Of a stretch of DNA of 64,000 nt, positions 26,190 to 33,639 are shown one piece after another. The notes beneath the pieces were generated by a model that was given only the letters and a program-made list of their open reading frames with translations, searched no databases and had not been told where the DNA came from. The DNA is from DATLGB01 sp038232275 (GTDB taxonomy: Bacteria > Actinomycetota > Thermoleophilia > Solirubrobacterales > Solirubrobacteraceae): contig JBBSIC010000003.1 in assembly GCA_038232275.1 (NCBI GenBank), positions 1 through 64,000 of the forward strand. The letters are read 5' to 3'. A program made the position numbers and the translations under genes. Numbering within the stretch: position 1 is the stretch's first letter; every line of letters starts with the position of its first letter.

Positions 26190-27458
26190 GTGAGCCGCCT
26201 CGGTCTCGACTGGTCGCTGCTGCGGCGCAGGCGCGAGTTCCGCCTGGCCCTCGGTGCGCGCGGGATCTCGATGGGCGGCACGATGATGACCACGGTCGGG
26301 CTGCCGTTCGAGGTCTTCGCGCTCACCCACTCCCCCTTCGCGGTCGGCGCGGTCGGGCTCGCCCAGGCGGTCCCGCTCGTGGTGATCGCGCTCTACAGCG
26401 GCGCGCTCGCCGACAGCGTGGACCGCCGCCGCATGGTGATCACCGCCGAGATCGGCGGCGGGCTCGTGGCGGCCGGGCTCGTGGTCAACACGGCCCTCCC
26501 GCACCCCGCGCTGTGGGCGATGTACGTGGGCGGGGCAACCGGGGCCGCGTGCTACGCGCTGCTGCGCCCGCCGATGGACGCGATCGTGCCGCGCACGGTC
26601 GAGCCGGACGAGCTGACGACGGCCTTCGCCTTCGAGGGCGTGCAGGCCAACCTCGCGTTCGCCGCCGGCCCGGCGCTGGCCGGGCTGCTGCTCGCGGCGA
26701 CGAGCGTGCCGGTCCTGTTCGCCGTCGACCTCGCGAGCTTCGCCGCCTCCGCCGCGCTGCTCGCGCGCCTGCCGTCCTACGCCCCCGCGCACCCCAAGCG
26801 CGTGCGGCCGCTGTCCGACATCCGCGAGGGGCTCGCCTACGCCCGCTCGCGACCCGAGCTGATCGGCACCTACGTCGTCGACCTCGTCGCGATGATCTTC
26901 GGCCTTCCAAGCGCGCTGTTCGTCGCCCTCGCCCCGGGCCTCGGCGGTCCGCGGGCGCTGGGCCTGCTGTTCGCCGCGCCCGCGGTCGGCGCCGTGCTGG
27001 CGTCGGCCTCGAGCGGCTGGGCGCGCAACGTCCGCCGTCAGGGCCGCGCGATCGTGCTGGCGGCGGCCGGCTGGGGGCTCGCGATCGTCGCCTTCGGGCT
27101 GGTCGACGGGCTCGTCGCCGCGCTGTGCCTCCTCGCGCTGGCCGGCGCCATGGATGCGATCTCCGGGCTGTTTCGCTTCACGCTCTGGAACGCGACGATC
27201 CCCGACCACCTGCGCGGGCGGCTGGCCGGGTTGGAGATGGTCTCGTGGGGCGCGGGCCCGGGCCTCGGCGACCTGGAGGCGGGCGCCGTCGCCGGGCTCA
27301 CGACCGTGCGCGCCGCGATCGTCTCCGGTGGCCTCGTGTGCCTCGCCGGCTGCGCCGCGACGGCGGTGGCGCTGCCCGCCCTGTGGCGCTACGAGGCGGG
27401 CCAGCGCGGCGGGGACCCGGGGGAGGTCCCCGCCGTGCCTGCTGGTCCTAGCCCTTGA
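26190..27458 (+). CDS. MFS transporter (MFS_3 / EntS-like)
   Basis: 422 residues from the GTG at 26190. Twelve hydrophobic segments; GALADSVDRRRMVI after helix 2 is the MFS motif A variant of the enterobactin-exporter-like MFS_3 branch, and RPPMDAIVPRTVEPDEL lies between helices 4 and 5. Probable drug or siderophore exporter; substrate unknown. A 34-codon frame (26089-26193) ends on the same GTGA but has no support as a gene. Converges on the ferritin-like pair with an 11-base overlap. Confidence 0.85.
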   Translation: MSRLGLDWSLLRRRREFRLALGARGISMGGTMMTTVGLPFEVFALTHSPFAVGAVGLAQAVPLVVIALYSGALADSVDRRRMVITAEIGGGLVAAGLVVNTALPHPALWAMYVGGATGAACYALLRPPMDAIVPRTVEPDELTTAFAFEGVQANLAFAAGPALAGLLLAATSVPVLFAVDLASFAASAALLARLPSYAPAHPKRVRPLSDIREGLAYARSRPELIGTYVVDLVAMIFGLPSALFVALAPGLGGPRALGLLFAAPAVGAVLASASSGWARNVRRQGRAIVLAAAGWGLAIVAFGLVDGLVAALCLLALAGAMDAISGLFRFTLWNATIPDHLRGRLAGLEMVSWGAGPGLGDLEAGAVAGLTTVRAAIVSGGLVCLAGCAATAVALPALWRYEAGQRGGDPGEVPAVPAGPSP

Positions 27459-28077
27459 TGAAGGGCTTGACCGCCTTCAGGACGGCGGCCTGCTCCAGCG
27501 CCTTGTCGAAGGAGTCCGGGGCAGGCGTGACGCCGTTGGCGAGGCGGATGAGGGCGGCGTGGCGCCCCTCGATCTGCACGATCGACCCGGCCGCGGCGAG
27601 GATGTCGGACGACGAGATCGCCGGCCCCGCGCCGTTGTAGGCGCCGACGCCGGTGTCCTCGAACGTCTGGGCGAGCTTGAGGAACGCCTTCTCGGTCTTG
27701 TACGCCTTGCCGAAGTCGACCTGCGGGGCCGTCACCGGCTTGCCGCCGGCACCCTTGATCGCCTTCGTGAGGGCGTCCACGTGGGCCGTCTCGTCGTCGC
27801 GGAGCTCCTTGGCGAGCTTCTTGGTGTCGGCGGAGAGGCCGCTGACGGTCCTCAGCCCCTTCGCGTAGAACGCCTGCTCGAGGTACTCGAGGGTGAGCGC
27901 GAAGTTGAGGATGTCCAGGTCGCCGCCGCCGCTCGCGGCAAAGGCCCCGGTGACGAACGGGCTGACAGCGGCGGTGCCGTAGACGGCGCCGGCGGTGAGG
28001 GCGCTGCGCACGAGGAAGGAGGAACGGGTCATGCCCTCCACCTGGATCTGCGCGAGCTCGGGGTTGGTGTGCTTCAT
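27448..28077 (-). CDS. Exported ferritin-like domain protein (second of pair)
   Basis: 209 residues from the ATG at 28077-28075, which has GAAGGG nine bases upstream; an ATG at 28086 is too close to that site. Residues about 25-50 are a hydrophobic export signal. The mature part is a four-helix ferritin-like domain (PF13668 type): LDILNFALTLEYLEQAFYAKGL with the first Glu, LRDDETAHVDALTKAI with ExxH, AQTFEDTGVGAYNGA and GSIVQIEGRHAALIRL with the second ExxxH-type motif. A di-iron or manganese site is likely; catalytic role unknown. It follows its paralogue after 17 bases. Confidence 0.88.
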   Translation of the reverse strand: MKHTNPELAQIQVEGMTRSSFLVRSALTAGAVYGTAAVSPFVTGAFAASGGGDLDILNFALTLEYLEQAFYAKGLRTVSGLSADTKKLAKELRDDETAHVDALTKAIKGAGGKPVTAPQVDFGKAYKTEKAFLKLAQTFEDTGVGAYNGAGPAISSSDILAAAGSIVQIEGRHAALIRLANGVTPAPDSFDKALEQAAVLKAVKPFIKG

Positions 28078-28094
28078 CGTGGTCATCCCTTCGA

Positions 28095-28826
28095 TCACGC
28101 GAGGTAGGGCTTGACAGCGGCGAGGACGGCATCCATCTGCATGGGCGAGGCGAAGGGCCCGTCCGGAATGGATCCCTCGAGGGCGTTGCTCCCCTTGAAG
28201 CCGCGACCCACGAGCATGTTCAGGCCCGCGGCGTGGCGCGCCTCGACCGTGTGGATCGACAGCGCGGCGGCGAGGATCTCCTTGTCCTTGATCTTCGGCG
28301 CCTGGCCCAGGTAGGCCGCGGCGCCGAGGTTCTCGACGGTCGCGGCCGTCTCGAGCACCGTCTTCAGGCCCTTGTCCAGCACCGGCTGGAACTTGGTCTT
28401 GGGCTTTTCGGCCGGCGTGCCGCCGAGCGACTGGATGGTCTTGGTCAGCGCGTCGACGTGCGCCTGCTCGGTGGCCCCGAAGGACTTCGCGAGCTGCGCG
28501 ACCATCTTGTCCTTGACGATCCCGCTGTCGATCACCTGCTGGTAGAAGTCGGCCTCGAGGTACTCGAGCGTCAGCGCGTAGTTGAGGATCTTCAGGTCCC
28601 CGGACGCGTCGGCGGTGGCGGAGGGCGTCGAGGTCGCCGGCGGCGAGCCGGTTTTGGTCGTCGACGAGCTCGTGCTGTTGTCTGAGCCGCAGGCGGCGAG
28701 CATGACGGCGAGGCCGCCTGCCACGCCGGTGCCGGCCATGCGCAGGAAGCGCTTGCGCGAGCTCGGATCGTCGCGCAGCTCGGCGAGCGCGCTCCCCGGC
28801 TCCGCGGGTGGATTGCTTTCGGTCAT
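28095..28826 (-). CDS. Exported ferritin-like lipoprotein (first of pair)
   Basis: 243 residues. SSRKRFLRMAG resembles a twin-arginine signal with one Arg replaced by Lys, followed by a hydrophobic stretch and the lipobox LAACG, so it is probably lipid-anchored after export. A Ser/Thr linker precedes a ferritin-like domain: LKILNYALTLEYLEADFYQ, GATEQAHVDALTKTI, ENLGAAAYLGQ and LSIHTVEARHAAGLN carry the Glu/His ligands. Paralogue of the next gene, with which it forms an operon. Possible oxidant or metal handling at the cell surface. Confidence 0.88.
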   Translation of the reverse strand: MTESNPPAEPGSALAELRDDPSSRKRFLRMAGTGVAGGLAVMLAACGSDNSTSSSTTKTGSPPATSTPSATADASGDLKILNYALTLEYLEADFYQQVIDSGIVKDKMVAQLAKSFGATEQAHVDALTKTIQSLGGTPAEKPKTKFQPVLDKGLKTVLETAATVENLGAAAYLGQAPKIKDKEILAAALSIHTVEARHAAGLNMLVGRGFKGSNALEGSIPDGPFASPMQMDAVLAAVKPYLA

Positions 28827-28914
28827 GCCCCTGATTCCGGGTTCGCGCCCCGGCGGATGACTGGGTTGTCAGGCGACGGACACTAGGCGCCCGCCCCGCC
28901 GCCTGAAAAAGCCC

Positions 28915-30054
28915 CTACAGGCCGTACGTCTTGGCGATGATCTCGCGCTGAATCTCGCTGGTCCCGCCGTAGATCGTGGAGACGAGCGCCCGGCGGACGT
29001 GGCCCTCCATGTCGTACTCGGAGGCGTACCCGTAGCCGCCCATCATCTGCATGCCCTCGAGGGCGACCTTCTTCGCGACCTCGGTGCACTTGAGCTTGGC
29101 CATCGACGCCGCGCGCGGGAACATCGCCTCCGGCTTCGCGTCGACCGAGGCGGCGACGTCGAAGATCAGCAGCCGGCAGCACTCGATCTCCGTGGCGAGG
29201 TCCGCGATGCGGTGCTTGAGCGCCTGGAAAGAGCCGATCGGCCGGCCGAACTGCTTGCGCTCCTTGACGTAGCCCAGCAGGTCGTCGTAGGTGCGCTCGG
29301 CGCAGCCGAGCATCAGCGCGGCGAGGATCAGCCGCTCGACGTCGAGGCCCGCCATCAGCTGCAGCCACGCCTGCCCTTCGGCGCCGAGCAGGCGGTCGGC
29401 GCCGACGTGGCAGTCCGTCAGGAAGACGTCGTTGACGACCTCCCCACCCATCGTCTCGATCGGCCGGATCTCCATGCCGTCGGCGTTCGCCGGGACGCTG
29501 ATCATGCTCATGCCCTCGTGCTTGGAGCCGCTTGTGTCGGTGCGGCAGACGACCAGGATGTGGTCGGCGAGGTGCGCCTCGGAGATCCACGTCTTCTGGC
29601 CGTTGAGCACGTAGCCGCCGTCGGAGCGCTCGGCCCGGCAGTTCAGCGCGGCCACGTCGGAGCCCGCCTCGGGCTCGGACATCGCGATCGCCTCGACGGC
29701 GCCCCCGACGATGCCGCCGAGCATCGCCTGCTTCTGCTCCTCGGTCCCGAAGCGCTCGTAGGCCGCGCCGACGATCTCCGAGACGCCGAAGCCGCCGATC
29801 GGCGCCATCCCGCGCGCGGTCTCTCGCAGGAACAGGCACAGGTCGACGAGGCCGCCGCCGGCGCCGCCGTACGCCTCGGGCGTCGCGACGCCGAGCCATC
29901 CCAGCTCGGCCATCTGCTCGTAGACGCCCTGGTTGTGGGGGTGCCTGCCGTGGTCGGTGAGGGCGTCGCGCTGCTCGCGCGTGCCGCACTCCCGGGCGCA
30001 GAAGTCGCGCACGGCGGCGACGAAGTCCTGCTGCTCGTCTAGGAGGATGATCAT
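28915..30054 (-). CDS. Acyl-CoA dehydrogenase
   Basis: 379 residues from the ATG at 30054-30052, overlapping the tetR stop by four bases. The FAD/substrate signatures are present: AMSEPEAGSDVAALNC and VLNGQKTWISEAHLAD, then QFGRPIGSFQALKHRIADL and the C-terminal GGTSEIQREIIAKTYGL. It introduces the 2,3-double bond into acyl-CoA, the first step of beta-oxidation, passing electrons to ETF. The adjoining TetR, enoyl-CoA hydratase, fadJ and fadA genes fit the same pathway. Confidence 0.93.
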   Translation of the reverse strand: MIILLDEQQDFVAAVRDFCARECGTREQRDALTDHGRHPHNQGVYEQMAELGWLGVATPEAYGGAGGGLVDLCLFLRETARGMAPIGGFGVSEIVGAAYERFGTEEQKQAMLGGIVGGAVEAIAMSEPEAGSDVAALNCRAERSDGGYVLNGQKTWISEAHLADHILVVCRTDTSGSKHEGMSMISVPANADGMEIRPIETMGGEVVNDVFLTDCHVGADRLLGAEGQAWLQLMAGLDVERLILAALMLGCAERTYDDLLGYVKERKQFGRPIGSFQALKHRIADLATEIECCRLLIFDVAASVDAKPEAMFPRAASMAKLKCTEVAKKVALEGMQMMGGYGYASEYDMEGHVRRALVSTIYGGTSEIQREIIAKTYGL

Positions 30055-30665
30055 GGGCTGCCTTTCTGCGCGATCTCGGGAAGGATGGAGCGCACGAGGG
30101 TCGTGAGGGTGGAGTGCAGAAGCCGATGGACCTGCTCTCGCGTCAACCGGCGGCGCACGAGCCATTCCAGGCTCGCGGCCTCGGCGAACCCGGAGTAGGC
30201 GCGCAGGACGGCGCGCAGCTCACGGCCGCCGTCGGGGTCGAGCAGGGCAACGAGACGGTCGACCGCCGCCTCGCGGCCCGCTTCGACGATCGCCTCGACC
30301 TCCGGGTCGCGGCCCAGCCCTTGCGCGCCGACGGCCGCCAGCCACGCCGCGCGGTTGCGCCGCACCATCGTCAGCCAGCGGTCGATGGCCGCCGAGAGCA
30401 CCGCATCGACGTCGCCGCCCGACACCTCCGGGATCGGCTGCGGCGGGTAGCGCAGCATCGAGCGCATCACCTCGAGGTAGAGGTCGCGCTTGGTCCCGAA
30501 GTAGTGGTGCAGCAGGCCGCGGGCGACGCCGGCCTCCCGGGCGACCTCGGTGGTCGACACCTCGCCGGGGGGGCGCTCGGAGAACAGCCGGCGGGCGGCG
30601 GCGAGGATCTGCTCGCGGCGCTCGTCTCTCTCCAGCCTCGTGAAGCGTGCTGCGGGGGCGGCCAT
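30051..30665 (-). CDS. TetR-family regulator of the acyl-CoA dehydrogenase operon
   Basis: 204 residues. HTH: AARRLFSERPPGEVSTTEVA, then GVARGLLHHYFGTKRDLY (residues 20-60). It is the first gene of a two-gene operon with the acyl-CoA dehydrogenase, so it likely senses an acyl-CoA or fatty acid. A perfect 21-bp palindrome lies over its own promoter (30685-30705), giving a clear autoregulation model. It is also the natural candidate for regulating other beta-oxidation genes nearby, but the same palindrome was not seen before them. Confidence 0.9.
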   Translation of the reverse strand: MAAPAARFTRLERDERREQILAAARRLFSERPPGEVSTTEVAREAGVARGLLHHYFGTKRDLYLEVMRSMLRYPPQPIPEVSGGDVDAVLSAAIDRWLTMVRRNRAAWLAAVGAQGLGRDPEVEAIVEAGREAAVDRLVALLDPDGGRELRAVLRAYSGFAEAASLEWLVRRRLTREQVHRLLHSTLTTLVRSILPEIAQKGSP

Positions 30666-30676
30666 GGCGAGGCCGG

Positions 30677-30705
30677 AGCCTAGCTTGTTGGCAGTCCGCC
30701 AACAA
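30677..30705 (-). promoter_or_regulatory. Promoter and TetR operator of the acyl-CoA dehydrogenase operon
   Basis: Minus strand: -35 TTGTTG (30705-30700), 17-base spacer, -10 TAGGCT (30682-30677), start codon 12 bases later. The perfect inverted repeat TTGTTGGC-AGTCC-GCCAACAA (30685-30705) covers the -35 and spacer, the expected position for a TetR-type repressor. Confidence 0.7.
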
Positions 30706-30733
30706 ACCCCGCGGTTTGGCCTAGCATCCCGCG

Positions 30734-31213
30734 ATGCGCGCGCCCGCCCTCTGGCTCCTCCTTGCCGTCCTCGTCCTCCCCGGCTGTTCGAAGGGGATCG
30801 ACAGCGCGAAGGCCGAGAAGTTCATCAAGACCACGGTCGCCAAGCAGGTCGGCGCCGATGTGGAGTCCGTCGAGTGTCCGTCGGGCCTGACCGCCAAGAA
30901 GGGCGAGTCGTTCACGTGCACCGTCGCCGGCGCCGATGGGTCGAGCGGCAAGATGACGGTCACCGAGTCCGACGACCAGGGCCACGTGAAGGTCAGCGCG
31001 CCGTTCATCCACGTGCGCGAGCTCGAGGCCTCGATCGCGTCGGACCTTGCCGAGCAGGTCGGCTCGCAGGTCAAGCTGAGCTGCCCGGAGATCATCACGG
31101 GCGACAAGGGCGGGACGTTCTCCTGCGCCGCCAGGTCGGGCTCGGACAAGGCGACGGTCGCGGTCACGCAGACCGACGACAGGGGCCACGTGCGGTTCAA
31201 GCTCGTGCGCTGA
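30734..31213 (+). CDS. Lipoprotein with two DUF4333 domains
   Basis: 159 residues. Signal peptide with lipobox VLPGCSK (lipidated Cys18). Two repeats follow: IKTTVAKQVGADVESVECPSG...GESFTCTVAG and ASDLAEQVGSQVKLSCPEI...GGTFSCAARSG, each with two cysteines spaced as in DUF4333, probably one disulfide per domain. Function unknown; family members are actinobacterial envelope proteins. Divergent from the tetR operon. Confidence 0.85.
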   Translation: MRAPALWLLLAVLVLPGCSKGIDSAKAEKFIKTTVAKQVGADVESVECPSGLTAKKGESFTCTVAGADGSSGKMTVTESDDQGHVKVSAPFIHVRELEASIASDLAEQVGSQVKLSCPEIITGDKGGTFSCAARSGSDKATVAVTQTDDRGHVRFKLVR

Positions 31214-31231
31214 CCCACCCGCGGGCCTGGC

Positions 31232-31408
31232 TCACCGGCGGATGATCGCGGTGAGCTGGGAGCGGGTGCGGTCGTGGTGGGTGGTGAGTTGGTCGTAGGT
31301 GACGGCGGCGACGCGCCAGGAGAGGGCTTGGAGCGCGAGGCGCCGCTGGTGGTCTGATTCGAAGCCGTCGCGGGTGGCGTGGTAGCCGAAGCCGGCGGCC
31401 GGGACGCC
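31232..31408 (-). pseudogene. C-terminal remnant of a DUF559/AbiEi-type protein
   Basis: 58 codons open between a TAG at 31411-31409 and the stop at 31234-31232. GYHATRDGFESDHQRRLALQ then WRVAAVTYDQLTTHHDRT is the C-terminal end of the DUF559 endonuclease-like domain found in actinobacterial AbiEi-type antitoxin/restriction-like proteins. No start codon or N-terminal domain is left, and the acyl-CoA pathway gene starts just beyond. A decayed mobile or defence-type gene. Confidence 0.6.
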
Positions 31409-31419
31409 CTACCGGACGC

Positions 31420-32214
31420 CTACAGGTTCGTGAAGTCCGGCGGGCGCTTCTGCAGGAAGGCGCTGACGCCCTCCACGAACTCGGGGGTCTTCGCCTGCTC
31501 GGACTGCAGCTGGGCCTCGAGCTCCATCGCCTCGGCCAGGCCCGCGTAGTCGCGCCGGTTGAGCAGGCGCTTCATCGCGGCCTGCGCCTGCGGCGCGCCG
31601 GCGGCGAGCCGCTCGGCGAGCGCCGTCGCGGTCGCCAGCAGCTCGTCGTCCTCGACGAGCTGGTTGACCATCCCCCACTCCAGCGCCTGCTCGGCCCCGA
31701 CGCGGTCGCCGAGTAGCGCGAGCTCCGTCGCGCGCGTCATGCCGATGCGCGCGGGCAGCAGCACGGAGGCGCCGCCGTCGAAGACCAGCCCGACGTTGAC
31801 GAACGCCATCAAAAAGTAGGCCGACCGGGCGGCCACCACGAAGTCGCACGCGAGGGCGAGCGAGCAGCCGACGCCGACCGCCGGGCCGTTGACCGCCGCG
31901 ACCGCGAGCTTGGGCATCTCGCGCAGAGCGAGGATCGCCGGGTTGAAGACCTCGCGCAGCGCGTAGCCGAGATCGAGGTCGCCCTCCGGCGTGATCCGCG
32001 GGTCGGGGTCCTTGAGGTCAGCGCCGGTGCTGAAGCCCCGGCCCGCGCCGGTGATCAGGAGCGCCCGGACCGCGGGATCCTCGCCGGCCCGGATCAGCGC
32101 GTCGCGCAGCTCGGCGCCGGTCGCGAGGCTGAGCGCGTTCATCGTCTCGGGCCGCTGCAGCTCGATGCGGGCGACGCCGGCCGCGTGCGTCACCGTCAGG
32201 GATTCGATGGTCAC
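31420..32214 (-). CDS. Enoyl-CoA hydratase/isomerase
   Basis: 264 residues from the GTG at 32214-32212. Crotonase-fold signatures: RPETMNALSLATGAELRDAL, ITGAGRGFSTGADLKD (oxyanion hole), KLAVAAVNGPAVGVGCSLALACDFVVA and the trimer-forming C-terminus EFVEGVSAFLQKRPPDF. The first catalytic Glu position appears replaced in the A-loop (VGLVFDGGAS), which in this family is often isomerase-like, so hydratase versus isomerase is open. Four bases after the fprA stop, same strand. Confidence 0.85.
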   Translation of the reverse strand: MTIESLTVTHAAGVARIELQRPETMNALSLATGAELRDALIRAGEDPAVRALLITGAGRGFSTGADLKDPDPRITPEGDLDLGYALREVFNPAILALREMPKLAVAAVNGPAVGVGCSLALACDFVVAARSAYFLMAFVNVGLVFDGGASVLLPARIGMTRATELALLGDRVGAEQALEWGMVNQLVEDDELLATATALAERLAAGAPQAQAAMKRLLNRRDYAGLAEAMELEAQLQSEQAKTPEFVEGVSAFLQKRPPDFTNL

Positions 32215-32218
32215 GACC

Positions 32219-33580
32219 TCACGGCTTCACCCGCCGGCCGGTCTCCAGCAGCTCGTGCAGGCGCACCAGCTTGCGGCGCGGCCGGCCGAGTTGCTCTCCA
32301 ATGCGGCGCTCGTGCGCGTCGATCAGCTGCCAGCCGGCCCAGGTGACCGCGTGCGGCGCGCGCTCGTCGAAGAAGGCCGCCGTCGCCTCGGCGTCCGCCT
32401 CCTCCGGCGTGGCCAGACGGCCCGCCTCGCGGTCATCCCGGATGCGTGCGACGGTGTCCGCGGCGTCTTTCTTGTTGGTGCCGATGACGCCGCTGGGCCC
32501 GCGCTTGATCCAGCCCGCCACGTACTCCCCGGGGTGCGGGCGCTCCTCGTCGTCGCAGACCCGGCCGCCGGTGTTGCGGATCAGGCCGCGGCGCTCGTCG
32601 AAGGGCACGTCGTCCATCGGGACGCCCCGGTAGCCGATCGAGCGCACGACCATTCCGCACGGGATCTCCTCCACCTCGCCGGTGGGGACCGGGCGCCCGC
32701 CGTCCAGGCGGTTGACCGCCACGCGCACGCCGGTGACGGGCCCGTCATCGCCCGCGCCGAGGATCTCGACGGGCGAGCGCAAGAAGCGCAGGGAGATGGT
32801 GTGGCTGGCGCCCGTCCCAGGCCGCTCGGCGTAGCCGCGCAGCAGCTCGAGGTTGCGCTGCGCCCGGGTGTCCTCAGGCTCGGCGCCCTCGAGCTCTGAG
32901 AGGCGCACGTCGATGTCCGCGCGGCGCAGCTCGCCGAGCTCGCGGACCTCCGGGTTGGTGAAGGCCGCCTGCGCCGGGCCGCGGCGGCCGAGCACGACGA
33001 CCTCGCGCACGCCGCTGGGACGCAACGCATCGAGCGCGTGGTCGGCCGTGTCGGTGACGTCGATCTCGGCGGAGTCGAGCACGAGCATGCGCGCGACGTC
33101 GATCGCCACGTTGCCGTTGCCCACGACCACGACGCGGTCCATCGACAGGTCGAAGGTGTCGTCGGCCGCCTCGGGGTGGCCGTTGTACCAGGCGACGAAG
33201 CGGGTGGCGGCGACCGAGCCGGGGCGGTCCTCGCCCGGGATGCCGAGGCGGTTGGCCGCGCCGGTGCCGGTCGCGTAGACGACGGCGTGGTAGCGGCGCA
33301 GCAGATCCTGCCGCGACAGATGCTCGCCGAGGCGGATCCCCCCGAAGAAGCGAAAGCCCTCGCGCGCCGCCGTCTTGTCGTAGATGCGCGTGACCGACTT
33401 GATCTTCGGATGGTCAGGGGCGACGCCGGCGCGGACGAGCCCGAAGGGGGTCGGCAGCGCGTCGAGCAGGTCGACCTCGAAGCCCTCGTTCAGGAGCTGG
33501 TCGGCCGTGTAGAACCCGGCGGGGCCCGCCCCGATGATCACGGCGCGCAGGGGGGAAATGGCGGCAGACACGATCGACAT
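32219..33580 (-). CDS. fprA: Ferredoxin/adrenodoxin-NADP+ reductase, FprA type
   Basis: 453 residues from the ATG at 33580-33578. N-terminal FAD site AVIIGAGPAGFYTADQLL, then LPTPFGLVRAGVAPDHPKIK, the FprA/adrenodoxin reductase signature. NADP site RVVVVGNGNVAIDVARML. GYRGVPMDDVPFDE and YVAGWIKRGPSGVIGTNKKD are also diagnostic. It moves electrons between NADPH and ferredoxin, for example to P450s or desaturases; no P450 or ferredoxin gene is in the window. Probably read with the enoyl-CoA hydratase after it. Confidence 0.93.
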   Translation of the reverse strand: MSIVSAAISPLRAVIIGAGPAGFYTADQLLNEGFEVDLLDALPTPFGLVRAGVAPDHPKIKSVTRIYDKTAAREGFRFFGGIRLGEHLSRQDLLRRYHAVVYATGTGAANRLGIPGEDRPGSVAATRFVAWYNGHPEAADDTFDLSMDRVVVVGNGNVAIDVARMLVLDSAEIDVTDTADHALDALRPSGVREVVVLGRRGPAQAAFTNPEVRELGELRRADIDVRLSELEGAEPEDTRAQRNLELLRGYAERPGTGASHTISLRFLRSPVEILGAGDDGPVTGVRVAVNRLDGGRPVPTGEVEEIPCGMVVRSIGYRGVPMDDVPFDERRGLIRNTGGRVCDDEERPHPGEYVAGWIKRGPSGVIGTNKKDAADTVARIRDDREAGRLATPEEADAEATAAFFDERAPHAVTWAGWQLIDAHERRIGEQLGRPRRKLVRLHELLETGRRVKP

Positions 33581-33592
33581 TGACCCTATGAC

Positions 33593-33631
33593 GTTCGGTC
33601 GCGGCCGGCCGGGAGCCCGGCCGCGCCGAAC
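33593..33631 (-). terminator. Long hairpin between fadJ and fprA
   Basis: Outer stem GTTCGG/CCGAAC (33593-33598 with 33626-33631) and inner stem CGGCCGGG/CCCGGCCG (33606-33613 with 33616-33623). It follows the fadJ stop by 8 bases on the minus strand and probably separates fadA-fadJ from fprA. Confidence 0.6.
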
Positions 33632-33639
33632 GGTGCGCC

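Noticed and set aside
26089..26193. 34-codon frame ending on the MFS start codon
   Set aside because: No ribosome site, no recognisable product; the overlap can be chance.
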